Part shown: piece after piece, positions 22,350 to 34,100 of the stretch | Numbering within the stretch: the first letter of the stretch is position 1 | How the letters are laid out: each line of letters begins with the position of its first letter | Assembly (NCBI GenBank): GCA_016098155.1 | Contig: JAAAJB010000039.1 | Coordinates: 1-64,000 of the forward strand | Source: Actinomortierella ambigua | Taxonomy: Eukaryota > Mortierellomycota > Mortierellomycetes > Mortierellales > Mortierellaceae | Length of the DNA stretch: 64,000 nucleotides | Direction: 5' to 3' | Translations under genes and position numbers: made by a program | The notes under the pieces: model-generated | The model's database searches: none | What the model saw: only the letters and a program-made list of their open reading frames with translations | Told to the model about the DNA's origin: nothing

Positions 22350-25300
22350 ATGGATGTTCTCGAGGGACCAGTGCTCCTGCTCATATCGTCTGCGACCAGC
22401 CTTTCAGCGGCGTGGCAGCGTCGCTTTCAGCAAGGTACGGTCTCATCCCTTCTCCCTCACCCTTCTTTGAGTTCAGTTATGCTAGTGTCATCATCAACAT
22501 CATCATCACCCTCGTCGTACTTCTGCAAGATTAGAGTTTGGGGACTTGTGATTTGGGGCGATTGACGCTTCTGCGCAGGCCCAGCTGTTGTTCTTTATCA
22601 GAAAAGCACCTCCTTTTGTTTGAAGTGTAGTTGCAATCGGGCGCCAGCTCTGACCACACTTGACACGTCCACCACACACACACAAACACACACACAAACA
22701 CACACGCACACACACACACACATACACCTTACACAAATACACAAACGCGCAATAAACAACAACACCAACACAGGAACAGCGCTCGGTGAAGCTCTCAGTA
22801 TTCTTTCCTTTCCCTGCCTCCCCCTCCTCTCTCCTCCTCCAAAGATCTTCTTCGACGCCCGTTCATGGACTGATTTCGTTTAGCAGATCCCTTCGAAATT
22901 TTACTATCGACACGGTTCCGATGGGAATAGTAACCGTTTGACCTTCGCCGCAACCCCTGAGAAAAGGGAGAAGGGGTGTGTCGCGCAGAGAGCGTCAAAC
23001 AAATGCATCGAATTGCACGAAAAATACTTTGCGTTGATCCCGAAGGAAGGGCAAAACAGGAACTGTGCTGCATGCAACCTTGTGCTCCCAACATCCATGC
23101 ACTATCCGTATAGGTCCTGCAGGAATGTGCACCCGTGACGTCCCCCCCCTCTTTCATTCATTCCTTCTCTCTTCCTTTTCTCTCTCTTCTTCACCTTTCC
23201 ATCACCCTTTCCCAAGACACTAAAGAGTTTATCACATTCTATATTCGCTCTTTTCCCGATTTAGGGAGGATTCGGCTAGATAACGAGCAACCATGGCTAC
23301 ATCACCATGACCACAGCTCGCGGATGTCGCGCCTTCGGCTCTTGACATTAATCGTGGTGTTTATAGGCCTGTTGATATCGATGGCAGACATGGTCGTCCT
23401 TATTGCCTTGATTCTCAAAGCTCGCTTCGATGATTGGCCGACAGCGGATGATCATACATATACCTCTGGCTTTGGGGCAGTACCACCGCGGCTACCTTTC
23501 GCACTTTTCTCGACTCTTCCTCCTGCACTGGCATGGCAATTGCTCTCGTCGGTGTGCTGTGTGGTGGCTTGGGCCCTCCATACCACTTCGGTCTTCAAGG
23601 AGCGGCGCCAGGCGAGCCTGAGCGTCGTGAATCGCTGTTTCTGGATCGGCTCCTTGATCATCTCTGCATTACGGTTTGCTCTTTGGCTAAGGAGTACCTC
23701 CAGCAGCTTGAGCGTGCCCCTGGGGACGTCTTCGTCGTCGTCGTCCTTGACTAGCTATCATGACGATGTGAGCGTCCGCATCGGCAGTATGAGGATGACG
23801 GATATGATACTGACGACGAGCGATGGCGTCTTTGAGAGTCTGTCATCTATCGTCATTGTCGCAAGGTTCACACAAAGTTTGACGCTAGTCGCAATAGGGG
23901 CTATTGAAGTGTTTCGTGCTTGGTGCCAAGGGCGTGACGGGAGTGTTCCTGAGCAACAACAACATGAGCAACATGAGCAACAACAACACCAGCAACACTG
24001 CTATCAGCGCCAACATGATGATCAACAGGGACTGGGTATTTGCCCACTCAATCACGATAACATCACTACTCCATCTACGCTCAGGGATGCTACCGCGACG
24101 CATGCCCTGAATGGTGGTTCTCAACAACAATCCACGATGGCGCCAGGCAGCAAGAAAGGCAAGAAGATGAAAAAGGACAAGAAGGACAAGGACAAAGGGT
24201 TTGCGCAAAAGGAGTACAAGCGACCAACGTCCTTGGGCGAGTTTTACGAGCATTGCAAACGTCTGCGTCCGTTCTTGTGGCCATCCAACTCGCGCAAGTT
24301 ACAGATGCACATCATGTTTTGCTTGGTCCTCTTGGTCGTGGGGCGGGTGGTGAACGTTCTGGTGCCTTGGCAGGTGGCCAATGTCGTCAATGCGCTCACC
24401 AAGGTCGCCGATGGATCTGAAGGCGGCGTGGATGAACATGGAAATCCTCGCTTTGTCTGGAAGGAGATTGTTGTCTTCATTGGACTTCGTGCACTTCAAG
24501 GAAGTATTGGCGCGGTAGATACGTTTCAGGGCTTACTGTGGGTGCCTGTTGGCCAGTTCAACACCCGCGAACTTGCTGTCAAGATGTTTGAGCATCTTTT
24601 ATCTTTGTCGCTGCGCTTCCATCTGAACCGCAAGACCGGCGAGATGCTTCGCGTTCAAGGTACGGACGTAATTGGTGGCTATGCTTCAAGAGGGAGTGAG
24701 GGAGGGAGGGAAGGCGGCCGCTTCTGTTGGCCAGCACAAGCAACCATACTCATGTACTACTTGTCATCTCTTCTTTTGTTTTTCGTTCCTCAGACCGCGG
24801 CGTTTCTTCGATTGTGACACTTCTCTCTTCTCTTTTGTTCAACATCGTGCCTTGCCTGCTGGATATTGCGGTAGCATGCATTGTGCTGACGCGCACATTC
24901 GACATCTACTTTGGAATCATCGTGTTTATTACCTTATTCTGCTACATCTACGCCACGATCTTGTTGACGGATTGGCGAACACGGTATCGTCGTGAAGCCA
25001 ACGCCCTTGACAATGCTGTCGAAGCTCGAGCAGGTAATGGAATCGGATGCATGGATCTCAACCTCCGTTTGCTCCTGAGCCCACCTCCCTATATTTTTTG
25101 TATGCATGCAAAGAAGACAGCGGCATAATACTAACATACATTCTCATGCATATCCACCTCCTTTATTTTTTTTGTCTTTCTCGTTTCAAATAATGACGCA
25201 ACTATCGGCACTCCTAACGACTTTGACCCACCGCAGTGGACACTCTGCTCAACTATGAGACGGTCAAGCTATTTGCAACAGAGGACTATGAGGCGCAAAA

Positions 25301-27665
25301 ATATACGGAAGCCATACTGGCCTTCCAAAAGGCGGATTGCAAGTCGCAATACACACTTGCAGTGTTAAACACTACGCTCAACTTGGTCATCCAAGCCGGT
25401 CTGGCCCTGGGATGCCTGTTGTGTGCCAAGCGGGTTGCTCAGAAGGAAATGGAGGTGGGCGAGTTCGTTATGTACTATGCGTACATCCTGCAATTGTACG
25501 GGCCTTTGAACCTCTTTGGAAGTTCGTATCGATCGCTTCAGGTAAAAAGCTTAGTAAGATCCAGGTGTGCTGATCTCGCTGATATGGAAACCTGCAAACG
25601 CTTAACCTATTTTTTTTTCTTGGCTGAATAGAAAAATTTCGTAGACATGGAGAAGATGCTTGATTTGTTCAAGGAGAAGGTGGAGGTCAAAGACAGCCCA
25701 GACTGCAAGGAATTGCTCATGACCACTGGGGGCGATGTTGTCTTTGGTAAGCACAACGTTAAAAGGGAGAGAAAATATGATCCTTTTGACTACATGCACT
25801 GACCACCACCTTCTTTTTGGTGACCACGTGTAGAGAATGTCTCATTTGGCTACAACCCAAAACACCCCAATGTCAAGGGCATCTCGTTCCGCATTCCACA
25901 TGGCAAGAAGCTGGCGCTGGTAGGACCATCTGGTGGTGGCAAGTCGACTATTCTCAAGTTGTTGTTCCGATTCTATGACCCAACGGAAGGGCGGATCTTG
26001 ATTGACGGGCAGGACATACGGACGGTCTCACAACGTAGTCTCCGACGCAAAATTGGTATTGTGCCTCAGGACACGGCGCTTTTCAACGAGACGATTGGGT
26101 ACAATATCGGGTACGGCAAAATTGGACAGGACAGCAACCAGATCATCGACCCCTCGCGTCTGGCCCAGCTCCAGCGGAGAGCATCCATGGAGGATGGTAC
26201 CACTAGCGTGTCTATAGGGTGTCCCCGAGGCGCTCGACGTTCCATGATGAGCAGTCCCACTATGAGCGGTGGCAAGCAGCAGCCGCAACAGCAACAACAA
26301 CAGCAACAGGCTCGCTCCTACCGGAAGAAGGTGCCCGGAGCAGGTAACCCACCGCGAGTCACTGGTGGTGGTGCAGGTGGCTCGGATGCCGAAGGGGACG
26401 CTGACGTGGGCGAGGTGAACGAAGGGTCGGAGGCTGGTGAGCACGAAGAAGCATGGCAGGACGATGCAAGGATCCAGTTTGCAGCGGAGGCGGCACGGAT
26501 TCATGAGATTGTTTCTCGGTTCCCAGAGGGGTATGAGACACGCGTCGGCGAGCGTGGATTACGCCTGTCAGGAGGCGAGAAGCAGCGAGTGGCGATTGCA
26601 CGAACGATTCTCAAGAACCCCCCAATTTTGCTGTTGGATGAGGCAACAAGTGCGCTGGACACGCAAACGGAGCGTGAGATCCAAAACTCGTTGGAGACGG
26701 TGGCGAAGGATAGGACGACGTTGATGATTGCGCATCGACTGTCGACGATTGTCGATGCGGACCAGATCTTGGTGATCAAGCAGGGACAGATGGTCGAACA
26801 GGGCAGTCACGAGGAACTCATGCGCCTTGGAGGTGTTTATGCTGCCATGTGGATGCAGCAGCTCCGCGACGATCGGACAAGCCCGCCACACTCGACTGCT
26901 AGCACGGGCCAGTCAAGCCAGAAAGAGTCGACGTCATCAAAGGAAGGCGAGGAGACGGACGAGGACGACGACAGCTCTGTAGAAGAAGGCGCACGCCACT
27001 CCGTGATGAAGAACGGCAAAGGCAAGACCCTGGCCCGGATCCGAACTAGGCGGTCGATCAGCTACTCTGGGCGGTACGCGCGGCTCGGAGACAACATTTG
27101 CAATTTTGTTGATGACGAAGAATCAGATTATGGCTACCACCACTACTACGACCATCATCGTCGTGGAGGCACCGACGGTCAGGCGGGTGGCAGCAGTGAG
27201 TTGAGCCATGGCTATCCGATTGGTAGTGGCCGAAACGCACGCTTCCGACCGGGCATGGCAGCTTCGTTGCCCGAATACTGCTACCGCGGGGAAGGAGGAT
27301 CGGGAGTGGCTGGATCGTCAAAGCTGAGTACTGGAGATGGACTGCCGTCCTCGGGCATCCGCGCATGGATAAGGCCGTATGAACGCGAATCGATTACGAA
27401 TGACGCGCTAGGACAACAGGCAGAGGGCCTAGACTACCTCCAGGACGAAGACGATGAAGACAGGACGTTCACAGAAAGCCAGTGGCATGGCGAGCCAGAT
27501 GATGATGACGGCAACGAGGAAGTCGAGAACGATCATGATGCCGCGACAACGACGGCCACTGTATCCGACATTTCGCCTCCAGTCAGCACCAGCAGTCGCA
27601 GCAGCCGCGCGAGTCACTCCAATACCCAGCAGCCGCCACCACAATCCCGACAACAGACTGAATAG
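22350..27665 (+). CDS. HMT1/ABCB6-like half ABC transporter
   Basis: Exons 22350-22434, 23265-24659, 24794-25033, 25237-25541, 25632-25746, 25834-27665; phases close to 1,323 residues. An N-terminal set of about five hydrophobic segments precedes a Lys-rich linker (residues about 300-340), as in HMT1/ABCB6. The six-helix ABC core follows ([34 protein letters not shown]). The nucleotide-binding domain has Walker [10 protein letters not shown] (about 744), Q-loop [19 protein letters not shown], signature [10 protein letters not shown] (about 958), Walker [13 protein letters not shown] and the H-loop IAHRLST. An insert of about 100 residues lies between Q-loop and signature, and an acidic tail of about 260 residues follows the domain. 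Family members export thiol-metal conjugates or act at vacuole/mitochondrion. Exon 1 is less sure: it depends on an 830-nt first intron; translation from a Met in exon 2 (MSRLRLL) is the alternative. Confidence 0.88.
22671..22728. repeat. (CA)n microsatellite
   Basis: CA repeat with AAA interruptions, inside the proposed long first intron of the ABC transporter gene. It supports the view that this stretch is not coding. Confidence 0.9.
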
Positions 27666-29387
27666 TCTTCTTCGGAGCGGCTGGTGTATCCAAGCCGCAT
27701 GTATACATTCTATATCCCCATTTTTGTAATAAACTACGTTTCACGCTACGCCAACAACACACGCACACGCACACACATACCGTTGTTGTTTTGTTTGTAG
27801 CTGCTATCTAAGCAGTTAATTGTGTTTACCACGCGTTTGATATAGCAACAGGTAAGATAATTCTCAGAAGGATTGCTCATTTTTACAATTGCGGTGCAGT
27901 TATACCTCAAGGCATGCTGTTCGATGGCGTTAAAGTGGCTTGCTTGACTTGACTAGTGTTGTTGAATGACAGAAGCGAGTTGTGGTCTCCAAGCAGCCAC
28001 TCTCTACATGCTCCTCTTCCACTTGACCTCTCACTTAGGTCACAAACTGCCCTCACGCATGGCTTTTACTCAAACCGTTCTTGAGTGTGATGGCGTTGCC
28101 TGAGCAGCGATATTCACCTGTACCATGGCCTCGGTGAGCGCTCATCGCAGCTTCAGGTATGGAGCTGTGACCCTCAAGTGCTAGCCATGCCGTCGCCTCT
28201 ATATCCTCGTTCCACGTGTGAAGGCAGCCTTCATCATCTTCACCATCCATACTGAGCCAAGGGGCATGGCCAGCATAGCCCATCACCCATACCCAACAAC
28301 CAACAACCAACAACCACCCCCCCCACACACACACACAAAAAAAATCCTTCCTTCCCCACAAGTTATCGCTCTCCTCTACACTGCATACAATCAAACATCT
28401 ACAGTCGCATCCCTCCACGCCATCCTTCAATGAACTCTCCTGCACGGCCATCCTAGGCGCTTAAAGGCATGTACTCAAGAAGGGGTGGTAGGCGGATGAA
28501 ATTGTTGAATGTCCAACTCTCACTCCTGTTAGAACAACCACCCATCCACCTTTTCAAGAAAAACCGACACCTGCACCCTAACAAGAGGAAGATGGTCCCG
28601 CAGAACAACGAAGGTGGCTACAACAACGAGGAGAGTTCAAAGATATAGTGAATGTCCATGACGGACTTGTGAATTTGGGTTACTTATCTAGATGTTGTAA
28701 AAGTGAGAGACGTTCATTGCTGGCTATTTCGTTCTTTCTCTCTCTCTATGATTCTTCCTAGCCATATGGTTTAATCCACACCAAATGCATGCCAATGTCA
28801 CCGTTGGACTCCTCCCACCATTTACTGGTTCCAATCCAGGGCCATGTCATGGTGCCAATCACCAAAAACGCACAAAGTGTCACCAACGAACCTTCCTTTT
28901 ATCGGCCATTGTACCGGTAGTTTTGGAAGGTACGCCTTCGGCACCGGTACAACCCCTATCGTTAGTGCCTGGAATGACACCCTGAATACCCTTTTATGCA
29001 ATGCAATGTTCGATGGTGATCCATGTTACATTGCTCTTGGAAACCTTGAATCATTCCTTTGCACCTTCCTCCAACCTCTCTATTTTTTTTGTCCTTTTCT
29101 TCAGATATGGCGCTGGCATTAGCCTCTGACGCTCTGAAAGCCAAGGAGGGGCGGGATCTTGGGGGACCACATTGATAGGTTGATCACTCAAGTTCTCAAA
29201 GGAAAGGAATCTGGCTTTTCCCTCTCCCACCAACTAAAAAGCACGCCCTATTTTTTGACAACCCACCAAGGAATCGGGAATTCGCGCGCCAAGGTGGATT
29301 CAAGGGTAGAATCCTCAGTCAAACACCCCCCATTCATTTTATTCGCTTTTCAGGAGGGACATTTAATAAGGTGTCAAGAAAAACGAC
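27666..29387. other. Intergenic between convergent genes
   Basis: About 1.7 kb between the stop of the plus-strand ABC transporter and the stop of the minus-strand four-helix protein. It carries a C/A-rich simple stretch (about 28300-28345). Small frames here show no conserved motif, no clear exon structure and no tRNA-like boxes. I see no gene. Confidence 0.6.
27728..27733 (+). terminator. Poly(A) signal of the ABC transporter gene
   Basis: AATAAA 63 bp after the TAG stop, preceded by a T-rich element. Fits a polyadenylation signal. Confidence 0.6.
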
Positions 29388-30269
29388 TTAATGGTGAGCA
29401 AGTCCACTTCCAGGGGCAGTTCCAGGAGTGGCGGGTGCGGAGCTCTCCACCAGTTGAGGAACGCTTGGAGCTACTATGGGTGTGGCCTGCATATAGGTTG
29501 ATGGTGGGTAAGGCTCAGGATATTGTGGGGGATACTGGGTGTGTGCTTGGTGCTGCTGTTGCTGGTATTCCGGTGGTGCAAATGGCGGCTGGCTCCCATC
29601 TACAATCACGGCAGTGGGCTGATACGGAGGATATGGCTGCTGCTGGTGCTGCGATTCAGGTGGCATGACTGGGTAGCTGGCACCATCGGGGTATGCGGAA
29701 TAAGGTTGAGGTTGGACATGGTGGCCATAAGGCATCGGTTCGCTTCCAGCAGACTGGAGACCAGCAGGAGTAGGATGATCGGGACTGACCAGCTCGATAT
29801 TCTCGGCCACGCCATGCTCTGGACCAAAAGGATTCAGAGGGCCTACTATGACAGTGAAGACGACCTCGATGGCTGTGAGAATCGAGGTCGAGAGAGCAAT
29901 AATGATCAAAGCCTGCTCCGTTGTACACATGGTCCAGAGGCTGGGAGAGTAGTCGTCCCATTCGCATTGGAGCCATTTTCGTTCGATAAAGACAGCTTCG
30001 CGAGCATGCATGGCAGCTAGGTAGCCGGTCAGGACGAGGATGGGGACCGCCCGCATGAGCTTCTTGACTTGGTGCACCGCTCGTACCGAGTACCAATAGA
30101 GAATGAAGAGCCAGCTCGCTACGACAAGTAGGATCCATCCCGCGTAGCCGCTCGGTCTTGACATAAAGTTGACAGTAACCTGAAGCGCCATGACGACTAG
30201 GTAGAGGAGGCATATGACTATCCTCAGTGGCTTCTGAACCACTCTGAGTCTGTCGGGAACCTTGGCCAT
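29388..30269 (-). CDS. Four-helix membrane protein with Pro/Gln/Tyr-rich tail
   Basis: Single exon of 293 residues starting at the ATG at 30269 (MAKVPDRL). The longer open frame upstream of it is Phe/Ser-rich leader. Four hydrophobic segments are visible: about residues 16-37, 45-64, 75-96 and 120-146, with a charged Cys-containing loop (KWLQCEWDDY) between the third and fourth. The spacing is like MARVEL-type tetraspan proteins, but no signature residue proves this. The C-terminal half is rich in Pro, Gln and Tyr (repeats such as YPPYQPT, YPPQYPEPYPP) and is probably cytosolic and disordered. I do not recognise the family. Function unknown; a membrane-organising or trafficking role is only a guess. 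Confidence 0.8.
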   Translation of the reverse strand: MAKVPDRLRVVQKPLRIVICLLYLVVMALQVTVNFMSRPSGYAGWILLVVASWLFILYWYSVRAVHQVKKLMRAVPILVLTGYLAAMHAREAVFIERKWLQCEWDDYSPSLWTMCTTEQALIIIALSTSILTAIEVVFTVIVGPLNPFGPEHGVAENIELVSPDHPTPAGLQSAGSEPMPYGHHVQPQPYSAYPDGASYPVMPPESQHQQQPYPPYQPTAVIVDGSQPPFAPPEYQQQQHQAHTQYPPQYPEPYPPSTYMQATPIVAPSVPQLVESSAPATPGTAPGSGLAHH

Positions 30270-31129
30270 GGAATGGAAAAAAAAATGAATGAGATGAGAT
30301 GAAGGATGAAGCACTGCACCCCCCTCCTGCAAGGCAAATACCATTTCTCGGATAGTTCAACAAGAGCCACATTGAGCGAGTGGGAACATACAGTTGCAAG
30401 CCTCAACCTTGTTTGTTGCAATGCACTGCACATTTCAAAGCCAGACAAGCTTATTTTCGGCCTCAAGTAAGTACAACTGTCGTACCATGGGAAGAATAGG
30501 TCAAGGATGGGAAGACATGTACTCTCACTCTCGCTCTCTCTCTCATTTTTATTTTCCTGCAGTGTCTTCAGAAGGATGTGCGACTTTTACTCCACCATGT
30601 AACATAGATTGGATTAGAGTTTATATAGCAATTATAAGATTTACTGGTCATGCTCCAGGCACAGATATTTCACGGTTGCTTAGATCTCCCTCCGACTCGC
30701 AATTGAAGGAGGGAAGACTTGTATCCAGAATTATGATTCATTGCTGTTACTTCTGCATTAGCCAATATTGTAGGCCTTCATATAGCAAACATTTACATAC
30801 AGTGCTACATCTTGGGTCATCTTATTGTTCATTGTGGATCAAAAGGTGTTCATGAGTAGCATGAGAGAATCATTACTCTCCAGCAAGGCAAGAGATAGAA
30901 GCGGAAGATAAAAGGAAAAAAACTACTTAGATGATACATGGTATACAATTGAGATATGAATGAGATAGGTACGAGGGGGTCGGTAGAAAGTAGTAAAGGG
31001 TATGAATGAGGACGCAAAGATGAAACAAGCTGATTTTTTTTGGAGATGAGGATAGATGGCTTTCTTGTCTGTCACCTCGCCTTTCTCTCAGAGAAGAACA
31101 GTGGTGACTCCAAGGCCTCTCCATGTCAC
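30270..31129. other. Intergenic
   Basis: Spacer between the start of the four-helix protein gene and the 3' end of the DUF3712-like gene, both on the minus strand. It is A/T-richer than its neighbours. A small CT stretch lies near 30521-30545. No coding exon is seen. Confidence 0.6.
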
Positions 31130-34100
31130 TTAGGTAAACAGAGGAGCAAGGTTATTGTCCAACGCAACCTTATTGAGCAACGATTTGAGATAGTTCTCAA
31201 TCACGTCAGGAGACGCATTCTCATCGGGCTGAGGCAGGGCCTCCAACAGGTTGACAGTCTGACGCTTGGACAAGACATTACCAGCGCTCGTTGTCGTGGG
31301 CTCAGGTGTGCGAACCTCCTCATTTGTCGTGGTAGGATCGGCAGGAGCTGAGGCATCTTCCGTAGTCGTGGTTGAAGCATCCTTCGTTGGCTTCGTCTCA
31401 GCAGGCTCAGTCGTCGTGGGGGAAACGGGGCTGGGCGTCTCGATACCAGTCGAGGTTGCGGTGGGTGGGGCGACGGTAGTTGTGTTGCCGCCAGGGAGCA
31501 GATTCGACATGCCACCCGCTGGAGGCTTGCCATTCAGCTGGACCCTGATGATGGTGTCCTTCTGAGCATACTTGACATTACCCATGTATCCATTGGGGCC
31601 ACCAACATAAGCAACGATGGTCGATTGGATGTCAAACGGAACGTCATTGGGCTTGAAGATGATCATGGAGGGATATGCGGCCATAAACTCGACCAAAAGG
31701 AGACCAAAGCCAAGGCCAGCAGGTGACTTCATGGTGACGGTGGGCGAAAGTTTGCTCGACTTGGGCGGCACAGTGAATCCAACGTCCTCGTCAATCGTAC
31801 CAAAGGTCTTGCCTCTCCAGGAATTTGTAGCCGTCATGCGCTTAATATACAGAGGCGCATCGAACGGGTTGTATACCATGACCTGGACCGGTGTCAGGCG
31901 CTCATTGAGTGGATTCAGCATCTCACCAATGTCTGGCTGGGCGGCCGAGCCAGGCGCAATCAACTTGTCATTGATACCCGTAATAGTTGCTGCCATCTTG
32001 ACGGAGGAGAAGGCCTCTTTCAAGGACTCGACGTCGGTCGACTGAGGAGAACCAGCAATGTCGATAGTGAAGCTCTGACCGGCCACGAAGCCAGACAAGA
32101 AGTTGTCTCGCAGCTCGGCGCTGGCAGGCTGAAGATGGAAGTTGGCAGGGGCCACGTTGGCGCCAGGAACAAGAACCATGTTGTCGACAATGGCGTCACC
32201 AAGCTTGGCGCCTTGGAAGCCAATGCCAAAGGAGACCTTGCCGACCTTGACTGTCAGTCCCGAGGGGTTCTGAAGGACGACGTTCTGCTTGATCTCAAGA
32301 TATTCGCTAGTGCCGCCAGTAACGGTGATATTCGTCACCTGAGCGCCACCAGCGTTCAGGTTCATACCGGCCATGGTCGACTGGACGTTGACCTTGACGC
32401 CAGGGATCTCAACGTTGCCGGCTGCAGTCTCGGCCACCGTGGTAGCCTCGCCTTGAAGGAAGAAGGAAACACCGGGGCCAGTGGTCAGGATGCGCGAGAA
32501 CTGGTTAAAGGTCTCATGGGCATTGTCGGCCACCTTGAGCGGAATGTCGGTGTAGGCCATCTTGAGTACATTGGGAGCAATCGTCTGAGCAGGGCTGAGC
32601 GGGATCTTGAGGTTGGCAATTGTGTTGCCCTGAGGCATCTGCATGTTCATGTCGTTGGCGACCTGGCCAATGTTGAGTGGGAAGGTAAACGGAATCTTGT
32701 AGTTGGCCTCAATGTTATCGGAGGAGGTCATGGGGGCGTAGGCAGAGCCCTTGGTGAAGTCCAAGGTCATTGTCTTCAAAGTGATGCCCGTGATCAGATC
32801 GACCTTGCCAATGCTGGGGAGCTGCACATCCATGGTCAACGAGCCAAAGGCAGCCGTGAGCCATGAAACAGGACCGTTAGCAGGGGTGACAGACTTGCCC
32901 TTGACGGTCAGCTGAGGGCTACCACCACTCAGTGTCTCGCGGAAGAGGTCTCCAAGAGCCTTGAGGCCAGCTTCCGACGTCTGTTTGACCATTGTACCCT
33001 CCATGGCAATCGGAGAAATGGAGTCAGGAAGAAGCTTGAGGCCAGAAGTTTTGACAAAGCCGAGCTCCTGACCCTTGTAGATCTGCGCAAACTCCACAGT
33101 GCCCATTTCGATACCAACGTTTGATGGGTTAGGCAAGGTGGCTTGGAGAGTCAGATGGATACCGTTAGGGTCATTGGACGGCAAGTCGAACTAGAGAACA
33201 AAAATAAAAAAAAAGGAGAGGCGAGAGATAAGTATTCGCGTGTACTCTATACATTCAATTCCATGCGGGCCATTTGTGGTCAGGATCGAAAACTCTACCT
33301 TCTGGATCTGAAGGCCTTGGAGACCATTGAAGCCTTTGAGGCTGACCTTCTTCTTCATGTTAATGCCGGGGATAGGTGCACCCATGGCGTTAATGACCAT
33401 GTTTGTGGCAGAGACAGACCATTCAAAAGTTTCGGCTTTGAGCGAGTAGGCGACAAAGTCACCCATGTTCTGCGAGCTGGCAACCTTGAAAGGAACATTC
33501 GTCAGAGCGAGTTTAGCACCGACGTCAGCCTTGGCCGCGACAGTGGGCATGCCGATCAAACCGATGGGCGACTCAGAGTCACCATTCACCCATGCGACCG
33601 TCGAACCTTCGGGGAAGGAGATGTCAGCGTCGAAAGGACCAGTGTTGCCGATCAGACCGTTGATGTTTGTCGTAAAAGCTGTCTCGGCAGGCGAGTTGAT
33701 CATAATGTTATCAAACTGAAGGGTAGCAAGGTCGACAATGGCTTGAGCAATGGGGGTACCGACAATGGGAAGAAGCTTGAGAATCGTTTCGTCCGTTGCC
33801 GTGGGAACGTCTTTCTGGGCGAGGGTAAGAGCGGTGGGGTACTGCCCAACCAGAACCTCGACCGACATCTCGACATCGACTTTGAGGCCAGCCATGGCAG
33901 AACGAACGAACGTAGGCAGGTTGAAGCCGGCAAAGACGCTTGAGGGAATCTTAACGGTGGGATCCTTGGCCATCTGAGCAAGAGCTTCAATTGGGGCAGC
34001 ATTGATGTTGTTGATCTTGGCTTGACTGACCATCAGACTAATGAGCGAGTCAATCGACAGGTCCATTGTCAGAGGTAGGCCAGGTGAGTTGGCCTGAGAA

